From Paenibacillaceae bacterium UBA6304 (GTDB lineage Bacteria > Bacillota > Bacilli > Paenibacillales > Paenibacillaceae), in contig DJTQ01000317.1 of NCBI GenBank assembly GCA_002439285.1, positions 1 to 11,591 on the forward strand: a stretch of 11,591 nt of DNA, written 5' to 3'. The position numbers were made by a program, and so were the translations under genes. The notes beneath the pieces were generated by a model. It was not told where the DNA came from. It searched no databases and worked only from the letters and a program-made list of their open reading frames with translations. The first letter of the stretch is position 1, and each line of letters opens with the position of its first letter. Shown one piece after another: positions 1 through 9,046 of this stretch.

Positions 1-37
1 AATAACAGATAATATAGCAGAAACATCTAAAAACACA

Positions 38-1698
<1,661 letters not shown>

Positions 1699-1728
1699 GC
1701 CAAAAAAACATGTGGGAGGGTCAAAGGT

Positions 1729-3063
1729 ATGAAGAAAAAATGGTTCATTATGTTAATGGTGCTGGCAATGGCAACGGTTCTCGGGGCTTGCGGCGGTAAA
1801 TCTTCATCAAGCTCCGGAGGAGAAACATCCGTCCTTGAGGGCGGGGCTGGCGAGGGTGCGACCGAATTGTCCTTGTGGACATTCGTGGAACTGCATGGCC
1901 AACATTTTGAGAGCATGCTGAAAAAGTGGAACGAAGCCAATCCCGATCGTCAAATCAAGTTAAATGTAACAGTGATGCCATACGACGATATGCACAACAA
2001 GCTGTCCATCGCGGTGCAAACCGGTGTCGGTGCGCCGGATATCGCGGATATCGAGCTTGGCAAATACCCGGACTTCATGAAAGGGACCCCGCAATTGGAA
2101 TCGTTGGATGATGTGGTTGAGCCTTACAAGGGAACCGTCGTTCAATCGCAGCTCGACCTTTATAGCAAAGATGGCACGGTATATGGATTGTCCACACACG
2201 TAGGTGCTTCAGTGGCTTTTTACAATACAGAAATTCTTGAAGAGGCCGGCGTTGATTATAAGTCTATCGTCACTTGGGACGATTTCAAGAAAGCCGGGAT
2301 GCAAGTATATGAAAAAACCGGTAAATACATGGGGACAGCCGATACCAGCGCTACATGGCAAGAGTCCATGTTGCTTGCTCAACAAGGAGCAGATTTTACG
2401 GATGAGGCCGGTAACCCGGTTGTGAATAGTGAGGCAATGGTCAAAGGGCTGACCATGATGAAAGACCTGCAGGACAACAATGTGATCGCAACCATCGCCG
2501 GCGGCCAACCCGATACGGAAGAAGCTTACGGTGAATTCAATGCCGGAAATTATGCAAGTGCATTTATGCCGCTGTGGCAAATGTCCCGATACACCAACTA
2601 TATGTCTGATCTTTCCGGTAAAATCGCGATTGCTCCCTTGCCTGTGATGGAAAAAGGCATGCCGCGATCCTTCGGCGGCGGCGGTACGGCAACCGTTGTA
2701 ACTAAAACGGCCAAAGACGTACAATTGGCAAAAGAATTTATTGCATACGCTAAACTTTCTCTAGATGCCAACACTGTTATTTGGGATACGCTTGGTTTTG
2801 ACCCGATCAATATGGATGTGTGGGATATGAAGGATGTAACTCACAACCCCGAGAATCAGTTCGTTAAATACTTTGTTAATAATCCGTTTGACGTCCTGAA
2901 TGAAATTAAAGATGAGATTCAGCTCATCAAGTCGACCCCTGCCAGTCCAACTATCAACAATATCCTTTGTACCGTCACGTTGAACGAAATTTTTGAAGAC
3001 GGTAAAGACGTCAAGCAGGCGCTGGATGATGCCCAGGCACAAATTGAACAAGAGTTGAAGTAA
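1729..3063 (+). CDS. araN: Arabino-oligosaccharide ABC transporter, lipoprotein binding protein
   Basis: This 444-residue extracellular lipoprotein captures sugar for the permeases encoded downstream. The N-terminus has a basic start (MKKKW), a hydrophobic stretch and a lipobox LGAC with lipidated Cys21, then a Ser/Gly-rich linker to about residue 40. The rest is a family 1 (CUT1) solute-binding protein. It resembles B. subtilis AraN along its length, for example ELSLWTF near the mature start, PDIADIELGKYPDFMKG, YGLSTHVGASVAFYNTEI, GGGTATVVTK and LGFDPINMDVWDM. AraN binds alpha-1,5-arabino-oligosaccharides; substrate here is inferred from that similarity and from the flanking arabinofuranosidases. 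The start ATG has a good ribosome binding site (GGGAGGG, 1714-1720, 8-nt spacer). A palindrome after the stop codon probably raises its expression over the permeases. Confidence 0.92.
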   Translation: MKKKWFIMLMVLAMATVLGACGGKSSSSSGGETSVLEGGAGEGATELSLWTFVELHGQHFESMLKKWNEANPDRQIKLNVTVMPYDDMHNKLSIAVQTGVGAPDIADIELGKYPDFMKGTPQLESLDDVVEPYKGTVVQSQLDLYSKDGTVYGLSTHVGASVAFYNTEILEEAGVDYKSIVTWDDFKKAGMQVYEKTGKYMGTADTSATWQESMLLAQQGADFTDEAGNPVVNSEAMVKGLTMMKDLQDNNVIATIAGGQPDTEEAYGEFNAGNYASAFMPLWQMSRYTNYMSDLSGKIAIAPLPVMEKGMPRSFGGGGTATVVTKTAKDVQLAKEFIAYAKLSLDANTVIWDTLGFDPINMDVWDMKDVTHNPENQFVKYFVNNPFDVLNEIKDEIQLIKSTPASPTINNILCTVTLNEIFEDGKDVKQALDDAQAQIEQELK

Positions 3064-3082
3064 GCCTCATGTGATAAGACTT

Positions 3083-3110
3083 GAGAGCTGCTCTGATCAG
3101 AGCAGCTCTC
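3083..3110 (+). terminator. 28-bp perfect palindrome, partial terminator or mRNA-stabilising hairpin
   Basis: GAGAGCTGCTCTGA is followed directly by its exact reverse complement, giving a 14-bp GC-containing inverted repeat with no spacer. It begins 19 nt after the araN stop codon. Only three T residues follow (3111-3113) before AAAAGGAGGAG, the ribosome binding site of araP, so complete termination is unlikely. Hairpins at this spot in sugar ABC operons commonly protect the binding-protein mRNA 3' end or reduce read-through, giving more binding protein than permease. That role here is inferred. Confidence 0.55.
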
Positions 3111-3130
3111 TTTAAAAGGAGGAGAGGACT

Positions 3131-4027
3131 ATGGTCAAAAGGTTCCTGTACTCGCAAAAGGTCGCCCCTTACGTGTTCGTACTGCCTTTTATCGCTGTCT
3201 TTTTAATTTTCTGGGTATATCCACTGGCCAGTTCGTTTACGATGAGTTTTCAGAAGCTAACGCTAGGCCAAGAAGCGGAGTGGGTGGGACTCAATAATTA
3301 TTCCAAACTGCTGACCGACGGCGTTTTCTTCAAGGCGGTAATGAATAGCGTTATCTACATGGTTTTAACTTTGGTCATTTTAATTCCTTTTCCGATGCTG
3401 TTCGCAGTTTTGCTTAATAGTAAATTTATGTGGGCAAGAGAGTTCTTTAAATCCTCCTTTTTCTTTCCTGCGTTGACTTCGGTCGTTGTCGCCGGTACGA
3501 TATTCCGCCTGATGTTCGGTGAGATGGACACTTCCCTGATGAACAGTATCCTCGGCTTTTTCGGGATGGATCCGGTCAAGTTCCTCAAAGGTCAAATTAC
3601 TGGTTATATCGCGCTTTTGGTGTTGGCGACCTGGAGATGGACGGGGGTCAATATGTTGTATTTCTTATCAGGTTTGAAGAACATTCCGGACGACTATTAC
3701 GAAGCCGCCTCCATCGACGGGGCCTCCAAGTTCCAGCAATTCACGAAAATAACGATGCCTTTGCTTAAACCAACGACGGTTTACGTACTCACGATCAGTA
3801 TTTATGCCGGTCTGGCGATGTTTATCGAGAGCATGATGCTGTGGAACGGGAACAATTCACCGAAGAATATCGGTCTTACGATTGTCGGTTATTTGTATCG
3901 CCAAGGGATCGAGAAGAATAATCTGGGCTATGCGGCTGCGGTGGGAATCGTATTGCTTGCCGTCACGATGATCATTAACTTGACGCAATTGGCGTTCAGC
4001 GGCCTCTTCAAGAAGGAGGATAACTGA
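3131..4027 (+). CDS. araP: Arabino-oligosaccharide ABC transporter permease 1
   Basis: This 298-residue inner-membrane permease is of the CUT1 MalF type (binding-protein-dependent transport system domain). A cytoplasmic N-terminal tail (LYSQKVAPYVF) leads into TM1 at about residues 12-34, with further membrane segments near 70-95, 110-130, 157-180, 214-236 and 265-290. The EAA loop that docks the ATPase is at about 191-210 (EAASIDGASKFQQF...TMPLLKP). It resembles B. subtilis AraP, notably PALTSVVVAGTIFRLMFGEM and the C-terminal GLTIVGYLYRQG. A strong ribosome binding site (AAAGGAGG) precedes the ATG. It overlaps the next gene by 1 nt, so the two permeases are translationally coupled and would form a 1:1 heterodimer. 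No ATPase gene accompanies them; B. subtilis AraNPQ uses the shared ATPase MsmX, and the same is inferred here. Confidence 0.93.
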   Translation: MVKRFLYSQKVAPYVFVLPFIAVFLIFWVYPLASSFTMSFQKLTLGQEAEWVGLNNYSKLLTDGVFFKAVMNSVIYMVLTLVILIPFPMLFAVLLNSKFMWAREFFKSSFFFPALTSVVVAGTIFRLMFGEMDTSLMNSILGFFGMDPVKFLKGQITGYIALLVLATWRWTGVNMLYFLSGLKNIPDDYYEAASIDGASKFQQFTKITMPLLKPTTVYVLTISIYAGLAMFIESMMLWNGNNSPKNIGLTIVGYLYRQGIEKNNLGYAAAVGIVLLAVTMIINLTQLAFSGLFKKEDN

Positions 4028-4860
4028 TGAAAAAGGAAGTTGCATTAAAAACCATCCTCTTCGTATTCTTCGCAATTCTTTGCGTGCTTGTCCTGATTCC
4101 GTTCTATGCGATTGCACTTGCTTCCTTTAAACCGGGCGAAGACCTCGTGAGACAAGGTCTGAATTTGAGCTTTGATTTGTCCCGAATGAGTTTGGATAAC
4201 TATCTCTTTCTGTTTACCGGTGAGCATTCGTACTTTAGCTGGTTTTTCAATTCGGTATTTCTGACGGTTGTTCAAGTCGTGCTAACCCTCTTTGTCAGCG
4301 CCACCGTCGCTTACGGATTTTCGGTCTACGAATTTAAAGGCAAGAACTTCCTGTTCATCTGCGTGCTGTTGATTATGATGGTTCCCTTTGAAATATTGCT
4401 ATTGCCGCTCTATAAGCTGACGAATGACCTTGGATTGATGAATACGTATTCCGCAATTATTTTGCCGGGAATTGCCGCAGCGGCTACGATCTTCTTCTTC
4501 AGGCAATATATCAGCGGTATTCCAAGAGAAATTATTGCTGCAGGCCGCGTGGACGGGGCTTCCGAATACGGGATCTACGTGCGTTTGATTTTGCCGGTGA
4601 TGAAGCCTTCTTTTGCCGCGATGGCGATCCTGAACGGGATGAACAGCTGGAACAACTTTCTGTGGCCATTCATGGTCCTCAGCGATTCAGGGAAATATAC
4701 GCTACCCATCGGATTGAAAACATTGCTTACTCCGTATGGGAATAACTATGATTTGCTGATTGTAGGTTCGTTCTTCTCGATCGTTCCGATCTTTATTCTA
4801 TTTATGGCGTTCCAGAAGTACTTTATTGATGGTATGACTGCAGGGGCGGTGAAAGGGTAG
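4027..4860 (+). CDS. araQ: Arabino-oligosaccharide ABC transporter permease 2
   Basis: This 277-residue CUT1 permease of the MalG type is the partner of the preceding gene. Membrane segments are visible at about residues 9-33, 74-100, 107-130, 139-160, 195-220 and 241-263. The EAA loop lies at about 168-193 (AAGRVDGASEYGIYVRLILP). The tail FIDGMTAGAVKG and the segment LLTPYGNNYDLLIVGS are close to B. subtilis AraQ. The ATG shares its A with the TGA stop of araP (TGATG), with AAGGAGG at 4013-4019 and a 7-nt spacer. After the stop codon 77 nt without a recognisable terminator lead to the GH43 gene, so read-through is expected. Confidence 0.93.
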   Translation: MKKEVALKTILFVFFAILCVLVLIPFYAIALASFKPGEDLVRQGLNLSFDLSRMSLDNYLFLFTGEHSYFSWFFNSVFLTVVQVVLTLFVSATVAYGFSVYEFKGKNFLFICVLLIMMVPFEILLLPLYKLTNDLGLMNTYSAIILPGIAAAATIFFFRQYISGIPREIIAAGRVDGASEYGIYVRLILPVMKPSFAAMAILNGMNSWNNFLWPFMVLSDSGKYTLPIGLKTLLTPYGNNYDLLIVGSFFSIVPIFILFMAFQKYFIDGMTAGAVKG

Positions 4861-4937
4861 GGGCGATTCTGTTGGAATTGATCATTTCACTTAAGCGCAT
4901 CTGAGCATGGATTACTAGTTAAAAAGGAGAAACCAAC

Positions 4938-5906
4938 ATGAACACCAATAGAGAATATAACAATCCGGTTGTGGAGCAGAGAGCCGATCCCTGGGTTTAC
5001 AAACACAGTGACGGTTATTATTACTTCACTGCCTCGGTTCCCGAGTACGACCGGATCGAAGTGCGGCGCTCGGCGACGATTCAAGGTTTGAAGAATGCTA
5101 CACCGGTCGTAGCATGGCGCAAATACGAAACCGGCCCGCTTAGTGCGAATATCTGGGCACCGGAGATTCATTATATTCAGGGAAAATGGTACATCTATTT
5201 TGCGGCGGCAAGAACAACGGAAACGCGAGACGGCTTGTTCGACCACCGGATGTTTGTCCTTGAGAACGAAGCTGTGAACCCGCTTGAAGGGAATTGGGTG
5301 GAAAAAGGCCAGGTCCGTACCCGCTGGGAATCATTTGCCTTAGATGCAACGACATTTGAGCATCGCGGGGACCTGTATTATGTTTGGGCGCAAAAAGACC
5401 CGGAAATCGAAGGGAACTCGAATTTGTATATCTCCAAAATGAGCAATCCTTGGACGCTGACCGGCGAACAGGTGATGATTTCAACGCCGGAATTTGACTG
5501 GGAGATCATCGGCTTCCGGGTTAATGAAGGAGCGGCCGTACTTAAGCGAAATGGCCGCATTTTTATCAGCTATTCAGCCAGTGCCACGGATTTCAACTAT
5601 TGCATGGGACTGCTGACGGCGAATGAATCCGCTGATCTGCTCGATCCGCGCTCCTGGGCCAAATCTCCGGAGCCTGTGTTCCGGACGAATGAGGAGACGG
5701 GTCAATATGGACCGGGGCATAACAGCTTCACAGTCTCCGAGGATGGCCGGGATGATGTGATCATTTATCATGCACGAAACTACAAAGAGATCAGCGGGGA
5801 TCCTTTGTATGATCCTAACCGGCATACCCGTGCCCAACTTTTCGGCTGGAAAGAGGATGGAACCCCGGACTTCGGTGTACCTGTGAAAGACAGTGTGTTT
5901 CGGTAG
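4938..5906 (+). CDS. GH43 family exo-alpha-L-arabinofuranosidase, cytoplasmic
   Basis: This 322-residue enzyme has a single five-bladed beta-propeller GH43 domain, no signal peptide and no carbohydrate-binding module. The three inverting-mechanism carboxylates are visible: base D17 in QRADPWV, pKa-modulating D136 in FALDATTFEH and acid E197 in VNEGAAV. H261 in YGPGHNSF fits the conserved active-site histidine. The patterns ADPWVYKHSDGYYYFTASVP and SANIWAPEIHYI resemble exo-alpha-1,5-L-arabinofuranosidases of GH43 subfamily 26 (Streptomyces avermitilis Araf43A type); the subfamily is from recall and less certain than the family. As the last gene of the operon, it would trim imported arabino-oligosaccharides alongside the GH51 enzyme. 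The two enzymes use different mechanisms and probably favour different linkages. AAGGAG sits 8 nt before the ATG. A beta-xylosidase side activity cannot be excluded. Confidence 0.88.
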   Translation: MNTNREYNNPVVEQRADPWVYKHSDGYYYFTASVPEYDRIEVRRSATIQGLKNATPVVAWRKYETGPLSANIWAPEIHYIQGKWYIYFAAARTTETRDGLFDHRMFVLENEAVNPLEGNWVEKGQVRTRWESFALDATTFEHRGDLYYVWAQKDPEIEGNSNLYISKMSNPWTLTGEQVMISTPEFDWEIIGFRVNEGAAVLKRNGRIFISYSASATDFNYCMGLLTANESADLLDPRSWAKSPEPVFRTNEETGQYGPGHNSFTVSEDGRDDVIIYHARNYKEISGDPLYDPNRHTRAQLFGWKEDGTPDFGVPVKDSVFR

Positions 5907-5920
5907 ACACGAACAGATGT

Positions 5921-5957
5921 AAAGGATCGCTTGGTATTTTGCCAAGCGATCCTTTTT
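5921..5957 (+). terminator. Intrinsic terminator of the arabinan operon
   Basis: A perfect 14-bp stem, AAAGGATCGCTTGG (5921-5934) and CCAAGCGATCCTTT (5942-5955), encloses a 7-nt loop and runs into TTTTT (5953-5957). It starts 15 nt after the GH43 stop codon. The reverse strand has only a short T run, so it should work mainly in the + direction. It separates the arabinan operon from the regulator-exporter unit. Confidence 0.92.
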
Positions 5958-5976
5958 GGTTTGGCAAATCCAAAGA

Positions 5977-6005
5977 TTGACAATCTCCGCGAAAAGGATT
6001 ATTTT
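5977..6005 (+). promoter_or_regulatory. Putative sigma-A promoter of the regulator-exporter unit
   Basis: A perfect -35 box TTGACA (5977-5982) stands 17 bp before TATTTT (6000-6005, 4 of 6 to the -10 consensus). Transcription would start near 6012, leaving a leader of about 75 nt that is almost entirely A and T. A second candidate -10 (TATAAC, 6059-6064) has no good -35 and is less likely. No other promoter-like sequence is evident before the exporter genes, so all three genes probably depend on this one. Confidence 0.5.
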
Positions 6006-6034
6006 AACATTAAGTATATATTAAATATTGTTAA
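6004..6034. promoter_or_regulatory. AT-rich inverted repeat over the regulator promoter start, possible operator
   Basis: TTAACA (6004-6009) and TGTTAA (6029-6034) form an inverted repeat 25 bp centre to centre around the expected transcription start. The inner parts (TTAA at 6010-6013 and 6021-6024) add partial symmetry. A winged-helix regulator is encoded just downstream, so autoregulation through this site is a fair guess. In sequence this AT-rich such short symmetry also arises by chance. Confidence 0.25.
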
Positions 6035-6041
6035 TTATTAT

Positions 6042-6053
6042 TATTAGTTTAGA
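6042..6053 (+). repeat. 12-mer shared with the abfA upstream region
   Basis: TATTAGTTTAGA at 6042-6053 is identical to positions 38-49, where it overlaps the first of the phased TTTAGATA repeats. It lies in the leader of the regulator gene, about 30 nt after the putative start. A shared DNA-binding protein would explain it; so would coincidence between two AT-rich stretches. Confidence 0.3.
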
Positions 6054-6074
6054 ATTCATATAACCTAATCGTGT

Positions 6075-6080
6075 GGGGTG
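6075..6080 (+). promoter_or_regulatory. Ribosome binding site that decides the regulator start
   Basis: GGGGTG lies 5 nt before TTG at 6086. An in-frame GTG at 6071 has only CCTAATC upstream, with no Shine-Dalgarno sequence, and the ribosome binding site would fall inside its coding region. TTG 6086 is therefore preferred; the difference is five residues. Confidence 0.6.
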
Positions 6081-6085
6081 CGAAA

Positions 6086-7177
6086 TTGAAGATACCTTTA
6101 AAGAAAAATATTACGTTCGCTTATAATGAAGCCTTTGAGCTGATAGTTTTTATGGGAATGTTCGCCTGCGAGCATCAGATGAACCGGGTAGCTGAAGAGT
6201 ATCGAATCGAGTTGGACTCGCTGATCGGAACCGTCTTCACGGACGTCAGAGCTAAGCTGTCTCCTTATATGCTCCGGGAAATGCAGTTTTTTTTCGAGTA
6301 TGATTTTTTTCATAAAGCATTGGATTATGCCTTTTATGAATCTATCGCTTCATGCCGAGAGCCTTTGAGCGGAGAGTCCTGGATCTTACATTTGAAGGAC
6401 TCGAGGGCAGAGGAACTAGTGACTAATATGGCTTTTGGCGTCTATTGCGACAAAATGGAGGAACTGCTCCAGGGTCGTAGTTGGGAAGAAGCGAGTCGGG
6501 ATTTGTCGTGGCTGATTGAGCGGGTAAAGGTCACGAAGCCGTTGGAGGAAGTAGAGGCGGCGCATCAGCCGCTCCTGGAATGCCTCAACCATCCGGAAGA
6601 GACGCAGCAGCGCTGCGTACAACTGATCACTCAATTTTACCGTGATGTCTTTGCAGACTGGTCCGATGTCATCCGGGAGGAAAGCGAGAAGGGCTTGATC
6701 CGGTATGAAGCTTTTTTTAAGGTAGATCCCGAGCGGTTTATCCGTGATATTCATAAAAGTGAGCCGGAGTTATTTCAGACTCCTTCTACTTTTCATGTCA
6801 GTTTCGTATCCCAGGTCGGCAATTACCATATATGGCCATTTGCTAAATCTTATTTCTGGGTCATTTTTGGCGTTCATAATGATAAGGTATTCGGGCCGGC
6901 TGCGGACCGGGAAAAGGCAGAGCTGTTCTTTAAAGCGCTGTCCGATAAACGGCGGATGGATTTCATCATGCTGCTACGGGAGCGTCCACGCTATGGCGGC
7001 GAGCTGGCTGTAGAGCTCGGGATTACTCCGGCAGCAGTCATTTACCATGCTAACTTCTTCTTCTTTCTGGATCTCGTGGAATTCAAGCGGAGCGATCACC
7101 GCCTGTACTATCACTTGAATGAGGATAAGCTTCGGGATCTTCTGGCATTGACAGCCAAGGTACTGCTGGATGAATAA
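6086..7177 (+). CDS. Transcriptional regulator with C-terminal ArsR-like winged helix
   Basis: This 363-residue cytoplasmic protein (numbered from TTG 6086) has a winged helix-turn-helix domain at its C-terminal end, about residues 275-345. It follows the ArsR pattern: LFFKALSDKRRMDFIMLLRE, then the turn ELAVELGITPAAVIYHANFFFFLDLV, then the wing FKRSDHRLYYHL. The cysteine metal-binding motif of ArsR/SmtB metal sensors is absent. The first roughly 270 residues are mostly predicted helix, rich in aromatic and charged residues, and I recognise no domain there; they may bind a ligand or mediate dimerisation. Typical ArsR proteins are about 100 aa, so this is a long, multidomain relative with the DNA-binding part at the unusual end. 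It lies 54 nt before two ABC exporter genes and probably controls them, perhaps in response to the exported compound. That role is inferred from context. Confidence 0.8.
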   Translation: MKIPLKKNITFAYNEAFELIVFMGMFACEHQMNRVAEEYRIELDSLIGTVFTDVRAKLSPYMLREMQFFFEYDFFHKALDYAFYESIASCREPLSGESWILHLKDSRAEELVTNMAFGVYCDKMEELLQGRSWEEASRDLSWLIERVKVTKPLEEVEAAHQPLLECLNHPEETQQRCVQLITQFYRDVFADWSDVIREESEKGLIRYEAFFKVDPERFIRDIHKSEPELFQTPSTFHVSFVSQVGNYHIWPFAKSYFWVIFGVHNDKVFGPAADREKAELFFKALSDKRRMDFIMLLRERPRYGGELAVELGITPAAVIYHANFFFFLDLVEFKRSDHRLYYHLNEDKLRDLLALTAKVLLDE

Positions 7178-7231
7178 CATTTGCATCAGCATCAGGGGGG
7201 AACTTGACTTGTTGGAGAAGGAGAGAACGAT

Positions 7232-9046
7232 ATGGGGAGAAGTAAAGTCAAAGCGGAGACTCGTTCCGGTGGGGATAGTCTAAGTGGTTCCAGTACATTA
7301 AAACGATTGATGTTGCTGGGTAAGCCGTATATGGGGCGGTATATCATTCTTTGTTGTTTGGCCGGCCTGTTATCGGTTACGGGAGTGTTCGTGGCGGAAA
7401 GTCTGCGGAGAATCGTAAATGCGTCGGTTGATCGTGATATGGACGCACTCTTAAATGCAGGCCTACTTGCTGTCGGGGTGGTTGTAGCGGATGCGATCGG
7501 ACATTTTGTCCGAACCTATCTATCAGGCACATTGGAAATCAAATCGACGTCCAGCTTACAGGCGACGATCCTGTCCAAGCTGATGCGTTCCAGAACCGAT
7601 GAACTGGAGCGGTATCATTCGGCGGATCTAATCGGCCGGATTGAAGATGCTGCTCCCGCCGCCCAAAAGGGCATTAACGAGAAAACGATCGAATTGTTCG
7701 GAAATGTGCTGGAGATTGTATTTTTACTGTCTTATTTGTTGTCACTGCAATACGTCCTGACTTTGGGCACGCTACTGATTTGTATTTTGCTGCCACTGGT
7801 CATGATCCCGTTTAGCCGCCGGCTTCGTATCTTGCATACGCAGAGGGCAAGTGCGGTTGCCGATCAGCAGGCATTTGTCCAGGATGCTCTGCAAGGGGCG
7901 GAGGTTGTCCGTGCTTTTTCATTGGCTCCGAGACTGGGCCGACAATTCCGTGTGCGTCTGGAGGGACTTAACGCCCTTCATAATAAAGTAACCCGGCTTG
8001 AAGCGGTCGGTTACAATATGCCATTTGCGGTAGTTCTCGGAGGGTTGTTGTATGTTCTTGCCTTTGGCGGTTATTTGGCGATCCAGGGACGTCTGGATGT
8101 AGGGGCGGTTGCGGCTTTTCTTATCGCCTTTGATCAAATCACCCAGCCGATCTCCAAACTCGCAAATCTATGGACGGAGCTGCAATCGGCATTAGCCCAG
8201 GGGAATAGAGTGTTTGAAATTACGGATTTGCAGGAGGAGAAGCAGGAGGCTGCAAGTGAGGAGGGCGGGAAGGAACCGATGGGTTCCATCTCATTTGAAG
8301 AGGTCGGTTTCCGGTATGGAGACAAGGATTCCGTATTAAAGGGTCTGTCGTTCACGATAGACAAGGGAAAAGTTACGGCCTTTGCCGGACCAAGCGGGAG
8401 CGGAAAGAGCACGATTCTAAATCTGTTAATGGCCGTTTACGAGCCTAGAGAAGGCAGAATTGTCTGTGACAAGGGAGTTATGTCAGATATACCCCCGAGT
8501 GCTTGGCGTCGTCATATTGCTTATGTCTCTCAAGAGCCCTATCTTTTTTCGGGAAGTATCCGGGACAATATCACGTGGGGCCGTTTAGATGCGGATTTTT
8601 GCGCAGTGCAGGACGCGGCGCGGGCGGCGGGAATTCATGATTTTATCGCCGGATTGCCGCAAGGTTACGAGACTCGAATCGGAGAACGGGGTCTGACCTT
8701 GTCGGGTGGAGAACGGCAGCGGCTGGCCATTGCCCGTGCGTTTGTGCGCGAACCGGAAATTCTGCTGCTGGACGAACCAACCGCGGCGCTCGACAGCCAA
8801 CATGAGGAAATGATTCAGCGGGCGCTCGGTGAATTGATGAGAGGAAGAACGACGGTCGTGGTCGCTCACCGGCTGTCTACGATTCGGGATGCCGATATGA
8901 TTTATTATGTGGAGGAAGGCGCGATTATGGAGGCGGGAACACACGAATCACTGATGGCTAAGGGTGGCAGATATAAGGTGTTAGTGGAAAAGAGCACTTC
9001 CTTCACGGAAGCCGGACCAGTTCTGGCAGAGGGGAGAGCGCTATGA
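7232..9046 (+). CDS. ABC exporter half-transporter, ATPase-permease fusion, subunit 1
   Basis: This 604-residue membrane protein has an N-terminal type I exporter membrane domain followed by an ATPase domain (about 352-590). Hydrophobic segments are at about 36-57, 72-93, 153-172, 174-194, 263-284 and 288-308. ATPase motifs are complete: A-loop Y362, Walker [10 protein letters not shown] (386-394), Q-loop in YVSQEPYLF, signature LSGGERQ (490-496), Walker B ILLLDEP with catalytic E515, and switch H546. No peptidase domain is present, so it is not a C39 bacteriocin exporter. The ATG follows AGAAGGAGA at 7216-7224 with a 7-nt spacer. Its stop codon overlaps the next start codon (ATGA), so the two subunits are coupled in translation and probably form a heterodimer. 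The family includes drug, lipid and peptide exporters; the substrate cannot be determined from the sequence. Confidence 0.93.
   Translation: MGRSKVKAETRSGGDSLSGSSTLKRLMLLGKPYMGRYIILCCLAGLLSVTGVFVAESLRRIVNASVDRDMDALLNAGLLAVGVVVADAIGHFVRTYLSGTLEIKSTSSLQATILSKLMRSRTDELERYHSADLIGRIEDAAPAAQKGINEKTIELFGNVLEIVFLLSYLLSLQYVLTLGTLLICILLPLVMIPFSRRLRILHTQRASAVADQQAFVQDALQGAEVVRAFSLAPRLGRQFRVRLEGLNALHNKVTRLEAVGYNMPFAVVLGGLLYVLAFGGYLAIQGRLDVGAVAAFLIAFDQITQPISKLANLWTELQSALAQGNRVFEITDLQEEKQEAASEEGGKEPMGSISFEEVGFRYGDKDSVLKGLSFTIDKGKVTAFAGPSGSGKSTILNLLMAVYEPREGRIVCDKGVMSDIPPSAWRRHIAYVSQEPYLFSGSIRDNITWGRLDADFCAVQDAARAAGIHDFIAGLPQGYETRIGERGLTLSGGERQRLAIARAFVREPEILLLDEPTAALDSQHEEMIQRALGELMRGRTTVVVAHRLSTIRDADMIYYVEEGAIMEAGTHESLMAKGGRYKVLVEKSTSFTEAGPVLAEGRAL

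Noticed and set aside
2209..2724. Reverse-strand open frame of 171 codons inside araN.
   Set aside because: It lies entirely within a well-supported gene, and its translation has no recognisable domain; it is an antisense shadow.
4861..4937. Possible promoter, terminator or cre in the gap between araQ and the GH43 gene.
   Set aside because: No convincing hairpin with T run, no paired -35/-10, and the TTAAGCGCATCTG stretch fits cre poorly. It is best read as an operon-internal spacer.
6071..6085. GTG at 6071 as start of the regulator.
   Set aside because: No Shine-Dalgarno sequence precedes it, and GGGGTG is spaced correctly for TTG 6086. The difference of five residues remains unproven.
7193..7283. 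A Shine-Dalgarno-like AGGGGGG (about 7193-7199) followed by a short reading frame from TTG 7209 overlapping the first exporter gene in another frame.
   Set aside because: It would encode only about 24 residues, uses a TTG start, and the G run may be incidental. A leader peptide is possible but nothing else supports it.
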